A DNA stretch of 64,000 nucleotides from contig CAVRXM010000005.1 of NCBI GenBank assembly GCA_963725085.1, forward strand, positions 62,001 through 126,000. Direction: 5' to 3'. The DNA is from VRUE01 sp963725085. GTDB taxonomy: Bacteria > Actinomycetota > Thermoleophilia > Solirubrobacterales > 70-9. Positions 28,159 to 37,764 of the stretch are shown in pieces. Made by a program: the position numbers and the translations under genes. The stretch's first letter is position 1. Every line of letters starts with the position of its first letter. The notes below the pieces were generated by a model. That model was not told the DNA's origin. It was given only the letters and a program-made list of their open reading frames with translations, and did not search any database.

Positions 28159-29254
28159 ATGACCGTCACCTTCGCCGAGAAGCTCGCCCGGGTGCCCGGC
28201 TACCAGGCCGGCGTCCCGACCGGCCACGCGCCCGAGTCGATCGCCGCGGCCGGGATCGCCCAGCTCGCCTCGAACGAGTCGCCGATCCCGCCGCACCCGA
28301 AGGTGATCGAGGCGATCCGCGACGCCGCCGAGGCGATGAACCGCTATCCCGGACCCCGACGCGACCCTGCTGCGGAGCCGGCTCGCCGACCGCTACGAGA
28401 CCGAGCCCGGGCGGATCGCCGTCGGCAACGGCTCCTGCGAGATCCTTCTCGCCGCCGCCGACGCGCTCTGCGAGCCGGGCGCCGAGATCGTCTACGCCTG
28501 GCCCTCGTTCTCGATGTACCCGTACCTGCCGGCGCTCTCGGGCGCCCGCGAGATCCGGGTCCCGCTCGCCGAGGGCGAGGTCCACGACCTCGACGCGATG
28601 GCGGCCGAGGTGACCGCCGCGACCCAGATGCTGATCGTCTGCAACCCCAACAACCCGACCGCCACCCACCTGCCCGCGGCCGAGATCGGCGCCTTCTGCG
28701 AGCGGATCCCCGACCACGTCACCCTGATCCTCGACGAGGCCTACATCGAGTTCCAGGCCAACGACGATCCCGACGCGACGCTGGACCTGCTCGACGAGTT
28801 CCCCAACCTCGTCGTCCTCCGCACCTTCAGCAAGTGCTACGGCCTCGCCGGGCTGCGGGTCGGGTTCGCGATCGGGTCGTCGAACTTCCGGGCCGCGATC
28901 GACGCGGTGCGACAGCCGTTCAGCGTCAACGCCCTCGCCCAGGCCGCCGGCGCCGAGGCGATCCTCCACTCCGACGACGTCCTGCGCCGGGTCGAGTCGA
29001 CGATCGTCGAGCGCCTCCACGTCGAGGAGGGCCTGCGGGCGTTGGGGCTCGCGACCGCCGACACCCACACGAACTTCTCCTGGATCGACCTCGGCGACGC
29101 CGACGAGGGCGAGGTCGTCGCCGGCCTCGGCGAGCGCCGGATCGCGGTCCGGCCCGGCACTCCGCTCGGCAGTCCCGGCCACATCCGGGTCAGCTACGGG
29201 ACCCGCTCCGAGAATGACCGCTTCCTCGCAGCCCTCGGCGAGCTGCTCGACTAA
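28159..29254 (+). CDS. hisC: HisC-like histidinol-phosphate / aromatic aminotransferase
   Basis: Class I/II PLP aminotransferase. Motifs are QLASNESPIPPHPKVIEAI, GNGSCEILLAAADALC, VCNPNNPTATHL, LDEAYIEFQ and the PLP lysine in RTFSKCYGLAGLRVGF. One extra C near 28352 breaks the frame at NRYPDPDATLL; corrected length is 364 residues. Sequence says HisC; the position between chorismate mutase and DAHP synthase suggests that it may also or instead transaminate phenylpyruvate or hydroxyphenylpyruvate, as HisC does in some bacteria. Confidence 0.88.
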
Positions 29255-29266
29255 CCCCGCCGCCTC

Positions 29267-29275
29267 TGCTACAAA
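29267..29275 (+). promoter_or_regulatory. Extended -10 promoter of the aroF leader
   Basis: TGCTACAAA matches an extended -10 (TG-n-TAnnnT-like). A start of transcription about seven bases on would lie only a few bases before the GTG of the leader peptide at 29286, so the leader would be almost leaderless. No clear -35 is seen. Confidence 0.5.
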
Positions 29276-29285
29276 GTCAGCAGTC

Positions 29286-29381
29286 GTGAACCGGAGCGGC
29301 ATCGACATCGCGAGCGAACCCAGCGCCCACCGCGCCGCGCTCGCCCCTGCCGCCCTCTCCTATTACTGGCGATTTAGCTAG
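29286..29381 (+). CDS. Aromatic amino acid leader peptide (attenuator type)
   Basis: A 31-residue frame starting GTG, reading MNRSGIDIASEPSAHRA then ALAPAALSYYWRFS and a TAG stop. The cluster Tyr-Tyr-Trp-Arg-Phe directly before the stop, ahead of DAHP synthase, is what a ribosome-stalling leader that senses aromatic amino acids would carry. The peptide follows an extended -10 box and is followed by RNA that can form alternative stems. Not recognised by homology; identified from position and residue content. Confidence 0.75.
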   Translation: MNRSGIDIASEPSAHRAALAPAALSYYWRFS

Positions 29382-29530
29382 GCGTCCGGCCCGCGGCGAG
29401 GAGCCGCGCACAGAATGAGCGCGATTGGCTGGGCGCCGTGACCGTAAGTTCGCGCGTCCGCCTGCGCGCGCTCAGCCGGCGGCCGCATCGAAAGTAAGGT
29501 TTGAAAGTTGTGGAGAAAGGTGGCGGCAAG
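29382..29530 (+). promoter_or_regulatory. Candidate attenuator between leader peptide and aroF
   Basis: Stem 1 is CGCGGC-GAGGA-GCCGCG (29392-29408), ten bases after the leader stop. TGAGCGCG (29416-29423) can pair with CGCGCTCA (29467-29474), while CGCGCG (29451-29456) can pair locally with CGCGCG (29465-29470); the last two options share bases and exclude each other. No U-run is visible, so control may act on translation or by Rho-type termination rather than a classic terminator. Confidence 0.5.
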
Positions 29531-30611
29531 ATGATGATCGGAACGCAGACGGAGGCCCGGGACCGGGTTCGCGACCAGCGGATCGACCGGATCGTCGAGC
29601 TCGTCTCGCCCGCCGGGCTGCTCGGGGACCTGCCGCTCGGCGAGGAGCGCGAAAGGGTCGTGGTCGAGGGCCGCGAGGCGGTCGAGGCGATCCTCGCGGG
29701 CAAGGACGATCGGCTCCTGGTCGTGGTCGGGCCCTGCAGCGTCCACGACCCCGAGGCGGCGCTCGAGTACGCCGGCAGGCTCGCCGAGGCCGCCCGCGAT
29801 CATCGCGACGACCTCCTCGTCGCGATGCGGGTCTACTTCGAGAAGCCGAGGACGACGACCGGATGGAAGGGACTGATCAACGACCCCCACCTCGACGGCT
29901 CCTACGACGTCAACTCCGGCCTGCGCAAGGCGCGGACGCTGCTGCTCCAGGTCCTCGACCTCGGGCTGCCGATCGGGTGCGAGTTCCTCGACCCGATCAC
30001 GCCGCAGTACATCTCCGACACCGTCGCCTGGGGCGCGATCGGGGCGCGCACGACGGAGAGCCAGATCCACCGCCAGCTCGGCTCCGGCCTCTCGATGCCG
30101 ATCGGGTTCAAGAACCGGACCGACGGCAACGTCCAGGTCGCCGTCGACGCGGTCCGCGCCTCCGCGGTCCCCATGCCTTCGCGGGCATCGACGACAGCGG
30201 CGCGCCGGCGATCCTCCACACGAGAGGGAACCCGGACGGCCACGTGATCCTGCGCGGCGGCCGCGGGGCGCCCAACAGCGACCCGAGGGGGTCGAGGCCG
30301 CGCTCGAGCTGTTGCGCGCCGCCGGCCTCCCGGAGCGCCTCGTCGTCGACGCCTCCCACGACAACAGCGGCAAGGACCCGGCCCGCCAGGTGGCCGCGGC
30401 GGAGGAGATCGGCGCCCAGGTCGCCGCCGGCAACGGCGCGATCGCCGGCATGATGCTCGAGTCCTTCCTCGTCGAGGGCCGCCAGGACCTCGAGGGCGGC
30501 GAGCCGCTCACCTACGGCCAATCGATCACCGACGCCTGCATCGACTGGGAGGCGACGGTCTCATTGCTCGACAGGCTGGCGGAATCGGCGCGGAGCCGGC
30601 GCGAAGCATGA
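29531..30611 (+). CDS. aroF: DAHP synthase, class I (AroG/AroF type)
   Basis: First step of the shikimate pathway: phosphoenolpyruvate plus erythrose 4-phosphate to DAHP. VVVGPCSVHDPEAALEYA, VYFEKPRTTTGWKGLIND, PIGFKNRTDG and DASHDNSGKDP are diagnostic of the class I alpha group, which is usually feedback inhibited by an aromatic amino acid. Two missing bases (near 30163 and 30286) break the frame; corrected length is 360 residues. ATG at 29531 is preferred after AAAGGTGG. The stop overlaps the tyrA ATG. Confidence 0.92.
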
Positions 30612-31696
30612 CGCTCGCGGTGCTCGGCGTCGGCCTGATCGGGGGCTCGGTCGGGCTCGCCGCCCGGGAGCGCTCCGGCGCCGAGGTGGTCGGGTTCGAT
30701 CCCGACCCCGACGCGCTCGACCGCGCGGTCGAGATCGGCGCCGCTCGATCGCCGGCGCGGACTCGATCGCGGCGGCCTGCGCCGGCGCCGACGCCGTCTT
30801 CTGCGCGGCCCCGGTCGCGGCGCTCCCGGAGCTGGTCGGGAGCCGCGCTCGAGGCGTCGGGCCCCGAGACGGTCGTCACCGACGTCGGCTCGACCAAGCG
30901 CGACCTCGTCGCCGCCCTCGGCGAGGACGAGCGCTACATCGGCGGCCACCCGCTGGCCGGGGCCGAGACGGCGGGAGTCGGGAACGCCCGCGCCGACCTC
31001 TTCGACGGGGCGCGCTGGTACCTGACACCGACCGAGCGCTCGAGCGGCCTCCTCTACGACGCCCTGCAGCGGGTCGTCACCGACCTCGGGGCGAGGCCGC
31101 AGGCGATCGGCGCCGAGGCCCACGACCGTCTGATGGCGACAGTCAGCCACCTTCCCCACGTCGTCGCCAACGTCCTCGTCGGCCAGGCGGCGGCCGAGCT
31201 GACGCGGGACTCCGAGCGGATGCCGGAGGTCGGCCCGAGCTTTCGCGACGCGACCAGGGTCGCGGGGTCGAACCCTGCGATCTGGGGCGACATCCTCGCC
31301 AGCAACCGCGACGCCGTCGCGGCGGCGATCGAGGACGCGGCCGCCCGCCTGCGCGAGGCCGCCGAGCTGGTCCGCGGCGGCGATCGCGACGCCCTCGCCG
31401 CCTGGCACGGCGCCGCCGCCGCCGAGCGCCGCCGGTTGCAGGAGGCCGAGCTCACCGCCGGGCCGCTGTCGGAGCTGCGGATCGTCGTCGCCAACAGGCC
31501 GGGGACGGTCGCCGAGCTGGCGCTGGCCCTCGGCGAGGCGGGGGTCAACATCGAGGACATGGCGCTGTACCCGGCCGCCCGACATGAGGTCCGGGGCGAT
31601 CTCGCTCTGGGTCGCGGCGAGGAGCAGGCCGGCGCGACGCTCGAGCTCGTCCGCGGCCTCGGCCACTCGGCGGCCGTCGTCGGCGCCGGAGACTAA
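30608..31696 (+). CDS. tyrA: TyrA, prephenate dehydrogenase with ACT domain
   Basis: NAD(P)-dependent oxidative decarboxylation of prephenate to hydroxyphenylpyruvate. The Rossmann motif VLGVGLIGGSVGLAARE is at the N-terminus, TDVGSTKRDLV, GGHPLAGAE and SHLPHVVANVL follow, and a C-terminal ACT domain (LRIVVANRPGTVAELALALG) implies amino acid feedback. Four apparent indels (near 30745, 30837, 31580, 31614) compensate in two pairs, so the overall frame is kept at 362 residues, with garbled short stretches. Confidence 0.9.
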   Translation: MTLAVLGVGLIGGSVGLAARERSGAEVVGFDPDPDALDRAVEIGAARSPARTRSRRPAPAPTPSSARPRSRRSRSWSGAALEASGPETVVTDVGSTKRDLVAALGEDERYIGGHPLAGAETAGVGNARADLFDGARWYLTPTERSSGLLYDALQRVVTDLGARPQAIGAEAHDRLMATVSHLPHVVANVLVGQAAAELTRDSERMPEVGPSFRDATRVAGSNPAIWGDILASNRDAVAAAIEDAAARLREAAELVRGGDRDALAAWHGAAAAERRRLQEAELTAGPLSELRIVVANRPGTVAELALALGEAGVNIEDMALYPAARHEVRGDLALGRGEEQAGATLELVRGLGHSAAVVGAGD

Positions 31697-31702
31697 GAGG
31701 CA

Positions 31703-31771
31703 ATGAGCGCGAAGCGAGCAAGCGTCACGATCTGGTTCTTCGCGCAGCGAGCGGAGCGCGAAGACTTGTGA
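31703..31771 (+). CDS. Mini-cistron, repeat copy C (before aroA)
   Basis: A 22-codon frame, MSAKRASVTIWFF then AQRAEREDL, that ends TGA overlapping the aroA ATG (TGATG at 31769-31773). It is one of the two most regular single copies of the family. It lies six bases after the tyrA stop. The peptide has two similar halves (AKRAS and AQRAE), matching a DNA-level internal repeat. Translation is not proven; the overlap suggests coupling to aroA. Confidence 0.6.
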   Translation: MSAKRASVTIWFFAQRAEREDL

Positions 31772-33076
31772 TGGCCAGATTCGGTCCCGCGGGCCCGTTG
31801 CGGGGGTCGCTGCGACCGCCGCCCGACAAGTCGATCTCCCATCGCGCGGCGCTGATCGCAGCGATGGCGGAGGGCCGTACGGACGTCGAGAACTACCTCG
31901 ACTCGGCCGACACCCGATCGACGCTGACGGCGGTCTCGGCGCTCGGCGCCGGGGTCGACGGCGTCACCGACGGCCGGCATCGAGGGCCGGATCGCGATTC
32001 ACGGCGTCGGCCTTCGCGGCGCCCTCGCCGGCGGCGATCGACGTCGGCAACGCGGGCACGCTGCTCCGGCTTCTTCCGGGCTGGCTCGCCGGGCAGGAGG
32101 GCGGCGTCTGGACCCTCGATGGCGACGACTCGATCAGGCGCAGGCCGGTCGACAGGGTCGCCGACCCGCTGCGCCTGATGGGGGCGAGCATCGAGTGCCG
32201 CGACGGTCGGCTGCCGCCGCTCCGGATCGAGGGCGCCTCACTGAGCGGGATCGAGTACGAGCTGCCGGTCGCGAGCGCCCAGGTCAAGTCGTGCCTCCTG
32301 CTCGCCGGCCTGCTGGCCGACGGCGAGACCCGGATCGTCGAGCCGGCCCCGAGCCGCGATCACAGCGAGCGGATGCTGGCCGCCGCCGGCGCCGAGGTCG
32401 GGCGCGACGGCGACGCGGTGACGATCCGCCCCGCCGCCGCCCTTGCGCCCGGTCGGATCGCGGTCCCCGGCGACATCTCGGCGGCCGCGTTCTTCATCGT
32501 CGGGGCCACGGTCGTCCCCGGAAGCGATCTCGCCCTGACCGGGGTCGGGCTCAACCCGACCCGGACAGGGCTGCTCGGGATCCTCGGCCGGATGGGGGCC
32601 GCGATCGAGGTCGAGGAGGCCGACGCGACGGGCGAGCCGAGCGGGTCGCTGCGGGTGGGGGCGGCCGAGCTGCGGGGGACCGAGGTCGGCGGCGACGAGG
32701 TCCCGCTCGCGATCGACGAGCTGCCGCTGGTCGCCCTCGCCGCCTGCTTCGCCGAGGGCGAGACGCGGATCCGCGACGCGGCCGAGCTGCGCCGCAAGGA
32801 GAGCGACAGGATCGCGACCGTGTGCGAGGCGCTGGCGGCGCTCGGCGGCGACGTCGAGGCGAGCGAGGACGGCGCTCGTCGTGCGCGGCACGGGCGGCCT
32901 GCGAGGGGGCGTCGTCGCCTCCCACGGCGACCACAGGATCGCGATGATGGGCGCGATCGCCGGCCTCGCCTCGCGCGAGGGGGTCGAGGTCGACGGGATG
33001 GACGCTGCGGCGATCAGCTACCCGGGCTTCGAGGCAGACCTCGCCGGCCTTGCCGGCAGACGGTCAAACCGGATAG
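31771..33076 (+). CDS. aroA: AroA, EPSP synthase
   Basis: Transfers enolpyruvyl from PEP to shikimate 3-phosphate. LRPPPDKSISHRAALIAAMA is the N-terminal substrate loop; NAGTLLRLLPGWLA, SAQVKSCLLLAGLL, VPGDISAAAFFIVGA, ELRRKESDRIATV and SHGDHRIAMMGAIAGLA follow. Four apparent insertions (near 31973, 32022, 32872, 33056) break the frame; corrected length is 433 residues. The exact 3' end (GLADGQTG, TAG at 33074) depends on the last correction. Confidence 0.92.
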
Positions 33077-33088
33077 GAAGGAGTGCCG

Positions 33089-33940
33089 ATGGAGTACGAG
33101 CAGATTCGCTACCAGCGCCGCGGCCCGGTCGCGGTGATCACGATCGACCGCCCCGAGCGGATGAACGCGATCGGCGCCCGCACCCACCGCGAGCTGGTCG
33201 ACGCCTGGACCCGGTTCCGCGACGACGACGAGGCTCTCGTCGCGGTCCTGACCGGGGCCGGCGAGGACGCCTTCTGCGCCGGCGGCGACCTCAAGAGCCA
33301 TCTCGACGGCGAGCCGGTGGTGCCGACGAGCATCGAGGAGATCGAGGCCCACAACCGCGGCGAGCGCGACGGGATCCTCGGCCCGTCGCGCTGGACCGAC
33401 CTCCACAAGCCGACGATCGCGGCGGTCAACGGCGCCGCCTACGCGGGCGGGCTCGAGTGGGTCTGCTGGTGCGATCTCGCGATCGCCGACGAGCACGCCA
33501 CCTTCGGCGTCACCTGCCGCCGCTGGAACATCGGCCTCGCCGACGGCGGCACCCAGCGGCTGCCGCGGATCGTCGGCTGGCGGCGGGCGATGGAGCTGAT
33601 CATCACCGGGCGCGTGATCGACTCCGCCGAGGCGCGCGAGATCGGCCTCGTCAACGAGGTCGTCCCGAGCGGCACCTGCCTCGATCGCGCCGTCGCGCTC
33701 GCGAACGAGGTCGCGGCGCTGCCCCAGCCGGCGATCCGGACCGATCTCGAGGCCGCCGAGCGCGGCTGGGGCCGGCCGCTCGAGGAGGGGCTGCGGATCG
33801 AGGCCGAGTGCTTCAACCGTCTGCTGAGCGGCATGGAGATCCTCGACGGCGTGCGCCGCTTCAACGAGCGCGACCATCCCGACCGCGACCCGAGCGGGGC
33901 CCCGGCCACCCCAGGGCTGCGCCGAAGCGGCGACGGCTGA
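33089..33940 (+). CDS. Enoyl-CoA hydratase/isomerase family (crotonase)
   Basis: Crotonase-fold enzyme acting on an acyl-CoA; the substrate is unknown. VITIDRPERMNAIGARTHREL, the oxyanion-hole stretch DAFCAGGDLKSHLDG and INGAAYAGGLEWV-like AAVNGAAYAGGLEWVCWCDL are typical, followed by GGTQRLPRIVGWRRAMELI. 283 residues, intact. AGGAAGGAG lies close before the ATG at 33089. It interrupts the usual aroA-cmk neighbourhood. Confidence 0.85.
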   Translation: MEYEQIRYQRRGPVAVITIDRPERMNAIGARTHRELVDAWTRFRDDDEALVAVLTGAGEDAFCAGGDLKSHLDGEPVVPTSIEEIEAHNRGERDGILGPSRWTDLHKPTIAAVNGAAYAGGLEWVCWCDLAIADEHATFGVTCRRWNIGLADGGTQRLPRIVGWRRAMELIITGRVIDSAEAREIGLVNEVVPSGTCLDRAVALANEVAALPQPAIRTDLEAAERGWGRPLEEGLRIEAECFNRLLSGMEILDGVRRFNERDHPDRDPSGAPATPGLRRSGDG

Positions 33941-33974
33941 CCGCTCGCCCCGGCTTCACCTACGCTGCCCGCGA

Positions 33975-34613
33975 ATGGTGATCGCAATCGACGGCCCTGC
34001 CGGGGCCGGAAAGTCGAGTGTCGCGAGGGGCGTCGCCGACGCCCTCGGCTTCACCTACCTCGACTCCGGCGCGATGTACCGCTGCGTGGCGCTCGCTGCG
34101 CTCGAGCGCAGCGTCGACCTCGACGACGCCGGGGCGATGGGGGAGCTGGCGGCCTCGCTCGAGATCGGGCTCGACGGCGATCGGGTCTCGCTCGACGGCC
34201 GTGACGTCAGCGCCGCGATCCGCGAGCCGGAGACGAGCGCGGCGGCATCGCGGGCCTCGATCCACCCCGCGGTCCGTGAGGCGATGGTGGCGCGGCAGCG
34301 ACGGCTGATCGGTGCGGGCCGCTATGTCGCCGAGGGGCGGGACATCGGCACCGTCGTCAGCCCCGACTCGCCGTTGAAGGTCTTCCTCACCGCCTCGGCC
34401 GCGGAGCGCGCCCGCCGCCGCGCGGCGCAGACTGGGGAGGACCCCGAGGCCGTGCTCGCGGCGCAGGAGGAGCGCGACCGGCGCGACCAGAGCCGCGAGC
34501 ACAGCGCGATGCGGGCCGCGGAGGACGCGGTCGAGATCGACACCACGGGCCTCGGCCTCGACGAGGTCGTCGAGCGGGTGGTCGACCTGGCGCGGGAAAG
34601 GAGGCTGGCGTGA
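33975..34613 (+). CDS. cmk: Cmk, cytidylate kinase
   Basis: Phosphorylates CMP and dCMP using ATP. The P-loop IAIDGPAGAGKSSVAR, TYLDSGAMYRCVA and AEGRDIGTVV-SPDSPLKVFLTA are diagnostic. 212 residues, intact. TACGCT (33961-33966) ends eight bases before the ATG, a leaderless arrangement. The stop overlaps the der GTG by four bases; cmk-der adjacency is common in actinobacteria. Confidence 0.96.
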   Translation: MVIAIDGPAGAGKSSVARGVADALGFTYLDSGAMYRCVALAALERSVDLDDAGAMGELAASLEIGLDGDRVSLDGRDVSAAIREPETSAAASRASIHPAVREAMVARQRRLIGAGRYVAEGRDIGTVVSPDSPLKVFLTASAAERARRRAAQTGEDPEAVLAAQEERDRRDQSREHSAMRAAEDAVEIDTTGLGLDEVVERVVDLARERRLA

Positions 34614-35926
34614 GCCCGGCGCCGACCGTGGCCATCGTCGGCTTCCCGAACGTCGGCAAGAGCACCCTCGTCAACCGCCTCGCCGGCGGCCGCGAGGCGG
34701 TCACCCATCGCGACGCCGGCGTGACCCGGGACCGCAAGCGGGTCCCGACCGAGTGGAACGGCGTCGCCTTCGAGCTCCTCGACACCGGCGGGATCGACAC
34801 CGCCGACGACAGCGAGCTCGCCGAGGACGTCCGCCGCCAGGCCCGGCTCGGAATCGCCGAGGCCGACGTCGTCATGCTGGTCGTCGACGCGACCGCGGGC
34901 GTCCGCGCCGGCGACGCCGAGGTCGCGAAGGAGCTCCGCGGCGGCGCCAGCCCGACCCTCGTCGCCGTGAACAAGGTCGACCGGCCGGGCGATGAGCACC
35001 TCACCGCCGAGTTCCACTCGCTCGGGCTCGGCGAGCCGCTCGCCGTCTCCGCCACCCACGGCCTCGGCACCGGCGACCTGCTCGACCGGGTCGTCGACCT
35101 GCTCGGCGAGCGGCCGCCGCGGGGGGAGCGCGATGACGCGGTCCGGGTCGCGGTGGTCGGCCGCCCCAACGCCGGCAAGTCCTCGCTCGTCAACGCCTTC
35201 CTCGGCGCCGAGCGGACGATCGTCTCCGAGCGGGCGGGGACGACCCGCGACTCGATCGACTCCGAGCTCGAGGTCGGCGGCCGCCGCGTCGTCCTCGTCG
35301 ACACCGCCGGCCTGCGGCGCCGCTCGAAGGTCGCGGGGACGGTCGACTACTACGCGCAGCTGCGCTCGGAACGAGCCGTCGAGCGCGCCGACGTCGCGCT
35401 CGTCGTCTGCGACGCCTCGGAGGGGGTCACGGCCGAGGACCTGCGCGTCGCCGAGCTCGCGATGCGATCCGGCTGCGCGACGCTGCTGGCGCTCAACAAG
35501 TGGGACATCACGACGACCGACATCGACGACGCCCGCGCCAGGGTCGAGCGCAAGCTGCGGCTGCGGCCCGCCGTCGTGACCTGCTCGGCGACCCGCGGCC
35601 GCAACGTCGCCAATCTGCTGCCGAAGGCGATCGAGCTCGCCGATCGGGCGGGCGAGCGGATCCCGACCCCGGAGCTGAACCGGTTCGTCAACGACGTCGT
35701 CGCGAGGACGCCGCCGCCGTCGCGCCGGGGCCGCAGGCTGCGTCTCTACTACGCGGCGCAGGTGGGGGAGCGACCGCCGCGGATCGCGATCCAGGTCAAC
35801 GACCGGCGCCTGATCACCCGCGATTGGGCCTACCACCTCGAGAACAGGCTGCGCGAGACCTACGGGCTCGAGGGTGTGCCGCTGGTGATCGACTTCGTGC
35901 CCCACACCCGACGCGGCCGAAGCTGA
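34610..35926 (+). CDS. der: Der (EngA), double GTPase for 50S assembly
   Basis: Two tandem GTPase domains followed by a KH-like domain, needed for late 50S ribosome assembly. First P-loop VGFPNVGKSTLVN near residue 9, with DTGGI and NKVDRP; second P-loop VGRPNAGKSSLVN near residue 180, with DTAGLRR and NKWD. The C-terminal domain has RLYYAAQVGERPPRIAIQVN. 438 residues, intact. Confidence 0.96.
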   Translation: MSPAPTVAIVGFPNVGKSTLVNRLAGGREAVTHRDAGVTRDRKRVPTEWNGVAFELLDTGGIDTADDSELAEDVRRQARLGIAEADVVMLVVDATAGVRAGDAEVAKELRGGASPTLVAVNKVDRPGDEHLTAEFHSLGLGEPLAVSATHGLGTGDLLDRVVDLLGERPPRGERDDAVRVAVVGRPNAGKSSLVNAFLGAERTIVSERAGTTRDSIDSELEVGGRRVVLVDTAGLRRRSKVAGTVDYYAQLRSERAVERADVALVVCDASEGVTAEDLRVAELAMRSGCATLLALNKWDITTTDIDDARARVERKLRLRPAVVTCSATRGRNVANLLPKAIELADRAGERIPTPELNRFVNDVVARTPPPSRRGRRLRLYYAAQVGERPPRIAIQVNDRRLITRDWAYHLENRLRETYGLEGVPLVIDFVPHTRRGRS

Positions 35927-35937
35927 TCTTCGTCCTC

Positions 35938-35943
35938 TAGGCT
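35938..35943 (+). promoter_or_regulatory. -10 box for a leaderless metK transcript
   Basis: TAGGCT ends seven bases before the metK ATG at 35951. Together with similar boxes before gcvT, gcvPA, cmk, trpS, scpA and others it supports widespread leaderless transcription. No SAM-sensing riboswitch is visible, as there is no room for a leader. Confidence 0.5.
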
Positions 35944-35950
35944 TTCCGGC

Positions 35951-37201
35951 ATGACCGAGACCCAGCGGCTCGCCGAGGGCGAGTACCTCTTCACTTCCGA
36001 GTCGGTCACCGAGGGCCACCCGGACAAGGTCTGCGACGCGATCTCGGACGCGGTCCTCGACGCCGTGATGGAGGGCGACCCCGAGGGCCGGGTCGCCTGC
36101 GAGACCCTCGTCAACACCGGGATGGCGGTGGTCTCGGGTGAGATCTCGACCGACGTCCACCTCGACGTCCCCGAGATCGTCCGCGAGACGATTCGCGAGA
36201 TCGGCTACGACCACGGCGACTACGGCTATCACTGCGACCACATCTCGGTCCTCGTCTCACTCGACAAGCAGTCCCCGGACATCGCCCAGGGCGTCGACCA
36301 GGCCTACGAGACCCGGGTCGGGGGCGCGGGCGACGAGCTCCTCATCGCGGGGGCCGGCGACCAGGGGATGATGTTCGGCTACGCGACCGAGGAGACCGAG
36401 GCGCTGATGCCGATGCCGATCCACATCGCCCACCGGCTGGCGGAACGCCTCGCCGCGGTCCGCAAGGACGGGACCCTCGAGTACCTAGGCCCCGACGGCA
36501 AGACCCAGGTCACCGTCCGCTACGCCGACGGGCGCCCGGTCAGGGTCGAGAAGCTCCTGATCTCGACCCAGCATGCCGTCGGCGTCGACTCCGAGACGAC
36601 GATCAAGCCCGACCTCTGGGAGCACGTGGTGATGCCCGTGCTCGGCGCCGAGGCCCCAGGGCTCTTCGACGACGCCGAGCTTCTCGACAGCTTCCTCGTC
36701 AACCCGACCGGGAAGTTCGTGATCGGCGGACCGGTCGGCGACGCCGGCCTCACCGGTCGCAAGATCATCGTCGACACCTACGGGGGGATGGCCCGTCACG
36801 GCGGCGGCGCCTTCTCCGGCAAGGATCCCTCGAAGGTCGACCGCTCGGCCGCCTACGCGGCCCGCTACGTCGCCAAGAACATCGTCGCCGCGGGGCTCGC
36901 GCAGCGCTGCGAGGTCCAGGTCGCCTACGCGATCGGCGTCGCCCAGCCGATCTCGCTGATGGTCGAGACCTTCGGCACCGGCAAGCTCCCGGATGCCGAG
37001 ATCTCGCGCCTGGTCGAAAACGAGTTCGACCTCCGCCCCGGGGCCTTCCGCCAGTACCTGAACCTGCACCGGCCGGTCTTCCGCCAGACCGCCGCCTACG
37101 GCCATTTCGGCCGCTCCGGCGAGGCCTTCACCTGGGAGGCGACCGACCGGGTGGACGCCCTCCGCAGTGCTGCGGGCGACTCCGCCGGCGCTCCCGCCTA
37201 G
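35951..37201 (+). CDS. metK: MetK, S-adenosylmethionine synthetase
   Basis: Makes S-adenosylmethionine from methionine and ATP. The signatures TSESVTEGHPDKVCDAISDA, GAGDQGMMFGYA, GKDPSKVDRSAAYAARYVAK and the phosphate-binding GGAFSGKDPSK region are present. 416 residues, intact. Its TAG stop shares CTAG (37198-37201) with the stop of the convergent membrane protein gene. Confidence 0.97.
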   Translation: MTETQRLAEGEYLFTSESVTEGHPDKVCDAISDAVLDAVMEGDPEGRVACETLVNTGMAVVSGEISTDVHLDVPEIVRETIREIGYDHGDYGYHCDHISVLVSLDKQSPDIAQGVDQAYETRVGGAGDELLIAGAGDQGMMFGYATEETEALMPMPIHIAHRLAERLAAVRKDGTLEYLGPDGKTQVTVRYADGRPVRVEKLLISTQHAVGVDSETTIKPDLWEHVVMPVLGAEAPGLFDDAELLDSFLVNPTGKFVIGGPVGDAGLTGRKIIVDTYGGMARHGGGAFSGKDPSKVDRSAAYAARYVAKNIVAAGLAQRCEVQVAYAIGVAQPISLMVETFGTGKLPDAEISRLVENEFDLRPGAFRQYLNLHRPVFRQTAAYGHFGRSGEAFTWEATDRVDALRSAAGDSAGAPA

Positions 37202-37722
37202 GCCTGAGGAGCCGCCGGGCCGCCGGGAGGCTGAGCCTCGCCGAGGCCGTGTTCGCCTGCCGCGGAGACGCCGGTCGCCTGGTCGACCCGGTGGACGACA
37301 TCTTCGGGGTCGGCGACGCCGGCGAAGACGAAGTTGTAGTCGTCGGTCGCGGCGGTGTCGAAGTCGACGTCGCCGATTTGCATCACCCGCTGGTAGACCG
37401 ACTGCTGGAAGTTGACGTTCTGGACCCGCTCGAGCCGGGTCTCCTGGACCTCGCGCGAGAGGATCCCGCGCTTGATGTTGAGGCGGCGGTCGGTGATCGC
37501 GTACGTCGTCGAGACCCGCTTCAGGAAGCCGATCAGGACCGTGAGGCCGAGGATGACGAGGACGATCAGGAAGACGGTTCCGGTGCCGGCGCCCGCGAGC
37601 TTCGCGATGAAGGCGATGACGACCGCGACCACCAGGCCTTTCAGGTAGAAGCCGAGGATCGCGCGCCAGGACGGGTGCCCCTGGAAGATCAGCTGCTCGC
37701 CCGGATGGAGCTTCAGCGCCAC
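37198..37722 (-). CDS. PH-domain (YdbT/DUF304-type) membrane protein
   Basis: 174-residue protein with two hydrophobic segments near residues 27-60 (AILGFYLKGLVVAVVIAFIA and a second, TVFLIVLVILGLTVLIGFL) followed by a bacterial PH domain, STTYAITDRRLNIKRGILSR and ETRLERVQNVNFQQSVYQRV. Such proteins are common and poorly understood membrane components. The C-terminus is Pro/Gly/Ala rich. GTG start at 37722. Divergent from the priA mini-cistron. Confidence 0.85.
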   Translation of the reverse strand: MALKLHPGEQLIFQGHPSWRAILGFYLKGLVVAVVIAFIAKLAGAGTGTVFLIVLVILGLTVLIGFLKRVSTTYAITDRRLNIKRGILSREVQETRLERVQNVNFQQSVYQRVMQIGDVDFDTAATDDYNFVFAGVADPEDVVHRVDQATGVSAAGEHGLGEAQPPGGPAAPQA

Positions 37723-37764
37723 GGGGTGAATATATCCGCGCCGGTGGGCGTCCGCGAGCCGCCA

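Noticed and set aside
29382..29530. T-box or classic riboswitch before aroF
   Set aside because: No T-box sequence or U-run terminator was seen; the leader peptide explains the region better.
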